From JAAYOS01 sp050950785 (GTDB taxonomy: Bacteria > Bacillota > Clostridia > Oscillospirales > JAAYOS01): a DNA stretch of 49,238 bases. Location of the stretch: assembly GCA_050950785.1 (NCBI GenBank), contig JBMNIG010000008.1, positions 1-49,238 on the forward strand, in the 5' to 3' direction. The notes under the pieces were generated by a model. It ran no database searches, had not been told where the DNA came from, and saw only the letters and a list, made by a program, of their open reading frames with translations. Shown one piece after another: positions 43,168 to 49,238 of this stretch. The translations under genes were made by a program, and so were the position numbers. Position 1 is the first letter of the stretch, and each line of letters starts with the position of its first letter.

Positions 43168-44703
43168 GTCTATATAATGGTGTAAAAAGGAGTTGAGCCA
43201 AAGCTCATACCTCGGTAAAATATAGTTGCTAAACAAATACCAAACCGAGGAGGATGAACCATGGCTCAGTTTAATATTACTATAACCGAAGAACTTTTGC
43301 ACGGATTATTTTTATCAAATGGTAGGGATGAAGCATTCTCCAAATTGTTGGAGGAAATCTTCAACCAGATACTTTTAGCTCAATCTACAGAGCAAATAGG
43401 TGCTGAACCCTATGAGCGCACTGAAGAAAGAGCCGCATACCGCAATGGGTTTCGAGATAGACAAATGACTACGCGAGTTGGCACACTCACATTACGGGTT
43501 CCCAGGCATCGCAATGGACAGTTCTCTACAGAGCTTTTTGCCCGATACCAGCGCAGTGAACAAGCGTTGGTGCTGGCTATGATGGAGATGGTCATCAATG
43601 GTGTTTCCACTCGAAAGGTTGAGCTAATTACTGAAGAGCTATGTGGAAAAAAGTTTTCAAAATCGACCATCTCAGAACTTTGTAAGAACTTAGATCCAAT
43701 AGTAGAAGCATTCCGTACAAGGCCTCTGCAAAGCCATTATCCCTTTCTCATGGTGGATGCCATCTATGTAAAGGTGCGGGAAAATAGACGTGTACAGTCA
43801 AGAGGTATGCTGATCGCCATTGCCGTTAACGAAGATGGCTATCGTGAAATCATCGGGTTTCAATTAGCCAACAGCGAATCAGAAAGCAGTTGGGGTGAGT
43901 TCTTTTCTTCACTCAAGGATCGTGGGCTAAAGGATGTTCGCCTGGTTACCTCTGATGACCATAAAGGGCTGGTTAATGCTGTTAGAAAGCATTTTCAAGG
44001 TGCTAGCTGGCAGCGTTGTCAAACCCATTTTTCCAGGAACATACTGGATCATACGCCTAAAGCATTACAGACGGAAATCAAGGAAGAGCTGCGCCAGCTT
44101 TATGAGGCTGTTGACCTTGAGAGTGCTCGTAAAATCAGAGACCACATTATCCAAACATATGAAGTCAAAGCACCAAAAGCCACAGCTCTCCTGGATGAAG
44201 CATTTGATGATATTACTGCTGTTCTTGCGTTGCCCCTGAAGTATCGGAAACGGCTTCGTACTACAAACGGTGTGGAAAGGTTGAATGAGGAAATTCGTCG
44301 TCGAGAGCGAGTCATTAGAATCTTTCCCAATGCTGCATCCGTCATCCGGCTCATGGGGGCTCTATTAATAGAGCAGCATGAGAAATGGCAGACCGGTCGT
44401 AAATACCTTGATATGCAGCTGTACTATCAAGTGCAGGATAAGGAATCAAAGTCTGGCACTGCTGCATAGAAGACGCATTTATTCCACGGTCTGTTGACAA
44501 TGAGCCTCCCATGGCATGTTTTCAGGCATCAGGGCCATCCCCCTTATCTTTGAGGAGAAGTCTTGCGCTAGTATGGTGATGCCCGGCCAACAGCCTAACA
44601 TGCCATGTACTCATCGTCAACAGCTTTCGCGGCATAAACGCTTAGGCTATTGTCTCATTAGCTACCGTTTGATGACCGAGGTAATTTACACACTAATTTG
44701 GAC
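43168..44703 (+). mobile_element. IS256-family insertion sequence
   Basis: About 1.54 kb. Ends GTCTATATAATGGTGTAAA (43168-43186) and the complement of 44685-44703 match at about 14 of 19 positions and both carry GTGTAAA, which suits the terminal inverted repeats of this family. I could not find a clear 8-9 bp target duplication. The exact ends are therefore provisional. Confidence 0.68.
43261..44469 (+). CDS. IS256-family (Mutator-type) transposase
   Basis: 402 residues and apparently intact. DDE residues are in LMVDAIYVKV (first D), VTSDDHKGL (second D) and NGVERLNEEIRRR (E). The C-x-x-H pattern WQRCQTHFSRN is also typical. CCGAGGAGG lies just before the ATG. The protein is in the expected size range. 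Confidence 0.95.
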   Translation: MAQFNITITEELLHGLFLSNGRDEAFSKLLEEIFNQILLAQSTEQIGAEPYERTEERAAYRNGFRDRQMTTRVGTLTLRVPRHRNGQFSTELFARYQRSEQALVLAMMEMVINGVSTRKVELITEELCGKKFSKSTISELCKNLDPIVEAFRTRPLQSHYPFLMVDAIYVKVRENRRVQSRGMLIAIAVNEDGYREIIGFQLANSESESSWGEFFSSLKDRGLKDVRLVTSDDHKGLVNAVRKHFQGASWQRCQTHFSRNILDHTPKALQTEIKEELRQLYEAVDLESARKIRDHIIQTYEVKAPKATALLDEAFDDITAVLALPLKYRKRLRTTNGVERLNEEIRRRERVIRIFPNAASVIRLMGALLIEQHEKWQTGRKYLDMQLYYQVQDKESKSGTAA

Positions 44704-44866
44704 TTGACTTATAAAATATTATAATTAATTTCAAGCAAGATAAAATTCTTCCACAGGAAAACTTTTATGGGGCTGTAGCAACGAAAAATGCTGCAGCCCC
44801 AGTCTAATAACCGGAAGAAAACGAAAAATCTTATTATTTTCGCCAATATGAAAATATTACCAACAC
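44470..44866. other. Spacer across the right end of the IS256 element
   Basis: The first part is the 3' tail of the element. A hairpin GGGGCTGTAGC/GCTGCAGCCCC lies at 44769-44800. Its T-run is weak on both strands. Confidence 0.4.
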
Positions 44867-44895
44867 TTGTTTTATGCGTCGAAATAGGATAAAAT
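44867..44895 (+). promoter_or_regulatory. Promoter-like site for the E2-like gene
   Basis: TTGTTT, 17-base spacer, TAAAAT, 57 bases before the ATG. Confidence 0.48.
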
Positions 44896-44951
44896 ATTTG
44901 TTCAGGAGAGAGAAAATACCGTAAATCAATAATGAAAAAGGGGACTTTATA

Positions 44952-45833
44952 ATGTCAGCTAAAAGAAAACGTAGGTTTGGCGATAGGAAAGAGGGCAGAA
45001 AGATAAGGTCTCTGCATCCGTTGAATACCGTATCTTCATATATAATGAAGGACAGAGTCGGCTCAACAAACTATATACGGGATTCCGTCGAAATAAGCAG
45101 AGTGGAGAGATATATCAATAAAAAGAGAAAAGAAGGATTGAAAGGCTTAGGGATCTTGCATATCCTGATAGCCACCTATGTCCGTACCGTGTCTCAGCTG
45201 CCAGGAATAAACCGCTTTATTGGCGGTCAGAAGATCTATGCCCGGAACAACATTGAAATCTGCTTGGCTATCAAGAAGGAAATGAAGCTTGATGCTATGG
45301 AGACTATTATTAAAATTGAATGCGAGCCCACCGACACGATTTATGATATTCATAGAAAGCTCAATGAACAGATAGAACAAAACCGCATCGAAGGTGACGT
45401 AAGTTCATTCGATACTACAGCACGTATTCTCTATTACATACCGGGGCTTGTTATGAAGTTTGTTATGGTAATACTCCGTATACTGGATTATTTCGACTTG
45501 TTTCCTCGGTTTCTGACAAAGTTGAGTCCCTTCCATGGTTCGTTCTTTATAACCTCGATGGGATCGCTGGGTATTCCTCCAATTTTCCATCATCTGTATG
45601 ACTTTGGCAATGTTCCTTTGTTCCTGTCGTATGGTGCAAAGAGAAAAGCCTATGAGCTGAAAAAGGACGGAACGGTTGCAGAGCGCAAATACATCGATTA
45701 CACGGTATCCAGTGACGAGCGTATATGCGATGGCCACTATTTTGCCACTGCAATGAAATTTTTTAAGGACTGCTTTAAGCGACCTGAGATCCTTGACAAC
45801 CCTCCTGATGTTGTGGTTGAGGATATCGACTAG
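44952..45833 (+). CDS. Stand-alone 2-oxo acid dehydrogenase E2-type acyltransferase-like protein
   Basis: 293 residues resembling the catalytic domain of dihydrolipoamide acyltransferases (the CAT/E2 fold). A basic N-terminal 20 residues leads in. No lipoyl domain and no E3-binding domain are present. The second-half motif FFITSMGSLGIPPIFH matches the E2 S-N-L-G region. The final motif is SSDERICDGHYFA, where E2 has D-H-R-x-x-D-G: the general-base histidine position is glutamate. R, D and G are kept. No E1 or E3 genes are adjacent. I infer either a different chemistry or a binding role, but this cannot be decided from the sequence. Confidence 0.8.
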   Translation: MSAKRKRRFGDRKEGRKIRSLHPLNTVSSYIMKDRVGSTNYIRDSVEISRVERYINKKRKEGLKGLGILHILIATYVRTVSQLPGINRFIGGQKIYARNNIEICLAIKKEMKLDAMETIIKIECEPTDTIYDIHRKLNEQIEQNRIEGDVSSFDTTARILYYIPGLVMKFVMVILRILDYFDLFPRFLTKLSPFHGSFFITSMGSLGIPPIFHHLYDFGNVPLFLSYGAKRKAYELKKDGTVAERKYIDYTVSSDERICDGHYFATAMKFFKDCFKRPEILDNPPDVVVEDID

Positions 45834-45968
45834 TTTGTGAGTTCGTAATATCAGTTTTGCAAATAAGATCATAGCTACTTAGTGTCATATGAATCGTTTT
45901 GTGCAGTTGAAGGCTGGATCATTCAGAACCAAATGTTTTGGGTGATACAGCCTTAATTGATTTTGTTA

Positions 45969-46015
45969 TAAAAAAGGGCGTGCCCCATGGGTTTTTCTTA
46001 AACTAAGGGCACGCC
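45969..46015 (-). terminator. Terminator of PEPCK
   Basis: GGCGTGCCC (45977-45985) pairs with GGGCACGCC (46007-46015). On the minus strand it is followed by CTTTTTT. Confidence 0.78.
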
Positions 46016-46058
46016 TGCGACGCTTCGTCAAGCGCCAATATTTTATTGTGTCAATATA

Positions 46059-47828
46059 TTAGCCTAGGCGCTCTTCAAGAGCAGCAAGCTGATTTCTGAG
46101 TTCCTCAGGGAGTGTGTCGTACTCGTCAAACTTGGCGTAGAATTGCTTGATGTTTTCAATATCTTCTTTCCAATACTTGACGTCGACGCTGAGCAGTTCC
46201 TTCATTGTATCAAGATCCACGTCGAGGCCTTCGATGTTGATGTCCTCAGGTCTTGGCATGTAGCCGATTGCGGTCTCAACAGCGTCAGTTTCGTCAAATG
46301 CACGCTTCATTATCCACTCAAGAACTCTCAGGTTATCGCCAAATCCGGGCCAGATAAAGTTGCCTTCATCGTCCTGGCGGAACCAGTTTACGTTAAAGAT
46401 CTTGGGCTGGTTTTTGATTTTATCGCCCATCTCGAGCCAGTGCTTGAAATAGTCTCCCATGTTGTATCCGCAGAAGGGAAGCATAGCCATCGGGTCGCGG
46501 CGAACTACGCCAACTGCGCCCGCTGCTGCTGCAGTAGTTTCAGAGGCCATGATGGAACCGACAAATACACCATGATCCCAGTCAAATGACTGATATACCA
46601 GTGGAGCAGTCTTTGCACGACGGCCGCCAAATACGATAGCTGAGATCGGAACGCCTTCAGGATTGTTGAATTCAGGTGAGATGCAGGGACACTGCTCTGC
46701 AGGAGCTGTAAAGCGGGAGTTGGGATGTGCGCCCTTTACGCCACTGTCCGGATCCCACTTCTTGCCGGTCCAGTCAACTGCATTCTTGGGAGGATTCTTA
46801 TCGAGGCCTTCCCACCAAACAGTGTTGTCATCGAGATTGTGAACAACGTTTGTGAAGATTGTATTTGCACGTGTGGAAGCCAGTGCGTTGGGGTTGGACT
46901 TGTCGTTTGTGCCTGGAGCAACACCGAAGAATCCGTTTTCCGGGTTGACTGCCCACAGTCTTCCGTCTTTTCCAACACGAAGCCATGCGATATCATCGCC
47001 GACGCACCAGACTTTGTAGCCCTTGTTTGCATATATCTCCGGTGGAATAAGCATGGCCAGGTTGGTCTTACCGCAAGCTGAGGGGAAAGCTGCCGCCAAA
47101 TAACGTACTTCTCCTTCTGGATTCTCAATACCCAAAATAAGCATATGCTCAGCCATCCAGCCCTCTTTGCGGCCAAGATAGGATGCAATACGCAGGGCAA
47201 AGCACTTCTTACCTAACAGAACGTTTCCGCCGTAACCTGAGTTTACCGAGCAGATTGTGTTATCCTGCGGGAAGTGTACGATATAGCGGTTTTTCTCATC
47301 GAGATCAGCTTTGGCATGGAGACCTTTAACAAAGTCCGGGCTGTCGCCAAGTTCATCATATATTTTGGAGCTGACTCGAGTCATGATAACCATGTTCAAA
47401 ACGACATAAATAGAGTCGGTGAGCTCGATTCCGTATTTTGCGAAGGGGGAACCAATAACGCCCATTGAATATGGGATGACGTACATCGTGCGTCCCTTCA
47501 TCGCTCCATCATACAGAGCATTCAGTTTTGCATACATTTCGGCGGGATCCATCCAGTTGTTGGTGGGGCCTGCTTCTTCCTTAGTAGGTGTACAAATGAA
47601 TGTTCTATCCTCAACACGGGCGACATCGTTGACAGCTGTCCGGTGGAGTACGCAACCCGGCAGCTTCTCCTGATTAAGCTCTGTAATTTCACCGGTTGAA
47701 ATAGCTTCCTGGCGAAGCTGTTGCAGTTGTTCTTCATCGCCGGTGATCCAAACAACTTTATCAGGTTTTGTAAGTTTGACTTGTTCATCGACCCAGTTGA
47801 GTATGGCTTTGTTTGTGGTAGGTACCAT
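46059..47828 (-). CDS. pckG: Phosphoenolpyruvate carboxykinase (GTP)
   Basis: Interconverts oxaloacetate and PEP using GTP/GDP. 589 residues, close to the family's about 600. The kinase loop FPSACGKTN at about 246-254 contains the active-site cysteine. The PEPCK region with GDDIAWLR and the C-terminal IFNVNWFR...GNFIWPGFGDN are diagnostic. I choose the ATG at 47828, preceded by AAAGGAGA. The frame runs 13 codons further upstream without support. In a fermentative organism it may work toward oxaloacetate with CO2 fixation as well as toward PEP. Confidence 0.96.
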   Translation of the reverse strand: MVPTTNKAILNWVDEQVKLTKPDKVVWITGDEEQLQQLRQEAISTGEITELNQEKLPGCVLHRTAVNDVARVEDRTFICTPTKEEAGPTNNWMDPAEMYAKLNALYDGAMKGRTMYVIPYSMGVIGSPFAKYGIELTDSIYVVLNMVIMTRVSSKIYDELGDSPDFVKGLHAKADLDEKNRYIVHFPQDNTICSVNSGYGGNVLLGKKCFALRIASYLGRKEGWMAEHMLILGIENPEGEVRYLAAAFPSACGKTNLAMLIPPEIYANKGYKVWCVGDDIAWLRVGKDGRLWAVNPENGFFGVAPGTNDKSNPNALASTRANTIFTNVVHNLDDNTVWWEGLDKNPPKNAVDWTGKKWDPDSGVKGAHPNSRFTAPAEQCPCISPEFNNPEGVPISAIVFGGRRAKTAPLVYQSFDWDHGVFVGSIMASETTAAAAGAVGVVRRDPMAMLPFCGYNMGDYFKHWLEMGDKIKNQPKIFNVNWFRQDDEGNFIWPGFGDNLRVLEWIMKRAFDETDAVETAIGYMPRPEDINIEGLDVDLDTMKELLSVDVKYWKEDIENIKQFYAKFDEYDTLPEELRNQLAALEERLG

Positions 47829-47923
47829 TCTGTAATCTCCTTTCAGTCTGCGAAAGATTATACGCATACCTAATAATAATTTTATTATAAGATTGCAACT
47901 TGTGCAATAAAATCATGCAAAAA

Positions 47924-48793
47924 TCAGTGCTCATAGTTCACAAGATTTTCCGCAATCTTGGCGGTAATTTTGGCAAAAGATTCGATTGAAAGGGTTTCAC
48001 CTCTGACATCCGGTCGGAAGCCACAACTTAAAATGATGGAGAGTAGCTCGTCCTTTTTCATCGGAAGCGCTGATATAAGACCGTTGATCAACGTCTTTCT
48101 GCGCTGTGCAAAGGAAGAACGTACGATCCTAAAAAATAAGTCCTCGTCTTCTATTCCGTATGGGTTATCGGAATGCATATGAAATATGACAACGGAGGAG
48201 TCAACTTTCGGTTGGGGCAAAAAACAACTTGCAGGTACATCAAACAAGATTTCAGGGCGACTATAAAACTGAGAAAAAACTGTAAATGCACCATAATCCG
48301 GGCTGCCGGCAGATGCGCAAATCCTGCGAGCGACTTCTTTTTGAACCATAACCGTTATTTGCTTGAAAAGACGACTCTCAAAAAGGCGTTCCAGAACCGG
48401 GGTCGTTATATAGTAGGGTAAATTGGCGCAAGCAACGGGAGTCAGACCCTTGAGATCATCGCGAACTATTTCGGATAAATCGGCTTTTAATACGTCCCCC
48501 TGCCTGATGATCAAGTTATCAGCCCCGGCCAGGGTTTCATTAAGTACCGGCAGCAACCGGTCGTCCACTTCAAGGCATGTTACCTTGCCCGCTGAATCGC
48601 AAAGTGATTTAGTTAGAGTGCCGATACCCGGTCCGATTTCCAAAACACCGTGATCACGATTGATTCCGGATGCAGAAACTATTTGCTCAGGTATCCACTG
48701 CTTTGTTATGAAGTTTTGACCTAATGATTTTCTAAAACTAAAGCCGTGTCGATCCAGAAGCTCACGCACTTCCTTGATGCTAAAAAAGTTCAT
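47924..48793 (-). CDS. ksgA: 16S rRNA dimethyladenosine transferase
   Basis: KsgA/RsmA dimethylates two adenines near the 3' end of 16S rRNA. 289 residues. The N-terminus KSLGQNF is typical. The SAM motif is EIGPGIGTLTKSL, followed by EVDDRL and the catalytic NLPYYI. CGGAGC lies 8 bases before the ATG. The gene stands alone between PEPCK and the window edge. Confidence 0.96.
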   Translation of the reverse strand: MNFFSIKEVRELLDRHGFSFRKSLGQNFITKQWIPEQIVSASGINRDHGVLEIGPGIGTLTKSLCDSAGKVTCLEVDDRLLPVLNETLAGADNLIIRQGDVLKADLSEIVRDDLKGLTPVACANLPYYITTPVLERLFESRLFKQITVMVQKEVARRICASAGSPDYGAFTVFSQFYSRPEILFDVPASCFLPQPKVDSSVVIFHMHSDNPYGIEDEDLFFRIVRSSFAQRRKTLINGLISALPMKKDELLSIILSCGFRPDVRGETLSIESFAKITAKIAENLVNYEH

Positions 48794-49000
48794 CAGAATT
48801 GCTCCGTATCCTCAAAAATCAATCAGTGCAGACGGCGGAACCGTCCCATTAACTTATGTCTGGCCGCCCTTGTTTTGTACGACAGAAGAACCGTTCCCTT
48901 GTCAGTTATCTTATGTCTGGTCACCCTCGTCTGGTGTAGACAAAAGAGCTTTCTCCTTATTTACCTTGTCTTGACTTGTTTATTTTGCCATAACTACTAT
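48794..49000. repeat. Dispersed GGACGG-type repeat in the ksgA leader
   Basis: From about 48829 to 48980 there are three linked blocks: GCGGAACCGTCCCATTAACT, then GACAGAAGAACCGTTCCC at about 48882-48899 and GTAGACAAAAGAGCTTTCTCC at about 48936-48956. They share the TTATGTCTGG-x-x-CCC word twice. This copy would lie inside the ksgA 5' leader if the promoter below is used. Confidence 0.65.
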
Positions 49001-49029
49001 ATAATATCATAAATAATCATCATTTTCAA
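49001..49029 (-). promoter_or_regulatory. Promoter-like site for ksgA
   Basis: On the minus strand: TTGAAA, 17-base spacer, TATTAT, about 208 bases before the ksgA start. Confidence 0.52.
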
Positions 49030-49238
49030 TATTTATAATTTCACGCAAATAAATTTTGATTCGCGCAAATTGAAAACTTAAATTCACAGTAGAAATTGCG
49101 TATAAAAAATTAGGACCGTTCACCTTGAACAAGATTCTCGGTGAGACAGCCCAAGTGGAAAATAAAAATTTTGCAGAGAAATGTTTTCAGAAAATACATT
49201 TTGCGTCGGATCTAAAACAAGTAAAACAAATCGATCCG
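49030..49238. other. Right-edge AT-rich sequence, no supported gene
   Basis: A plus-strand frame stays open from about 49075 to the window edge (YKKLGPFTLNKILGETAQ... within it) but has no good start or ribosome binding site. An open minus-strand frame overlaps it. I do not assign either. Confidence 0.25.

Noticed and set aside
49075..49238. Open plus-strand frame reaching the right edge
   Set aside because: It has no ATG or convincing TTG start with a ribosome binding site, and an equally open frame exists on the other strand. It needs sequence beyond the window.

Overview
The window reads as a chromosomal segment of an anaerobic, endospore-forming member of the Clostridia. The evidence is an Rnf ferredoxin:NAD+ oxidoreductase operon, a membrane decarboxylase sodium pump, GTP-type PEP carboxykinase, three sporulation proteins (SpoIID, a SpoIIQ-like M23 protein and the germination protease Gpr), strong AGGAGG-type ribosome binding sites, and frequent TTG/GTG starts. 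I cannot name the genus. No transcription-factor gene was recognised anywhere in the window.

Layout. 0.2-5.6 kb: rnfCDGEAB on the minus strand, with a repeat-rich gap before rnfB. 5.8-8.9 kb: prmA and citrate synthase, separated by a 19-bp tandem repeat array. 9.2-15 kb: spoIID and a convergent SpoIIQ-like gene, then a FemAB-type transferase, alanine racemase, a GlmU-like nucleotidyltransferase and a glyoxalase-fold protein. 15.2-19.4 kb: an ABC exporter pair, degenerate repeats, and hisC. 19.4-29.5 kb: gpr, rpsT, a chemoreceptor, lepA, hemW, a DUF3810-type metalloprotease and glpK. 30.2-34.0 kb: a four-gene sodium-pumping decarboxylase operon (oadA, oadG, a biotin carrier with two biotinyl domains, oadB). 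34.5-37.0 kb: rpmH-rnpA-yidD-yidC-jag. 37.3-39.4 kb: degV and two unrecognised small genes. 39.6-44.7 kb: an accessory patch with an IS30-family element, tRNA-Ser(GGA), gene remnants, an SDR gene followed by a 40-codon stump of transketolase, and an IS256-family element. 45-48.8 kb: a stand-alone E2-type acyltransferase-like protein, PEPCK and ksgA.

How the genes fit together. Rnf and the decarboxylase couple electron flow and oxaloacetate decarboxylation to ion gradients. PEPCK and citrate synthase act on the same oxaloacetate pool. The ribosomal and membrane-insertion genes are housekeeping.

The most unusual content is not protein coding. It includes a dispersed family of intergenic hairpins built on a GGGGACGG core, several local tandem arrays in spacers, and an orphan structured-RNA-like leader at about 29.83-29.97 kb that hides the start codon of a 9-codon ORF. 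Two protein oddities stand out: the tandem biotinyl carrier, and the E2-like protein whose catalytic histidine position holds glutamate. No CRISPR array, prophage, toxin-antitoxin pair or complete new defence-like system was found.
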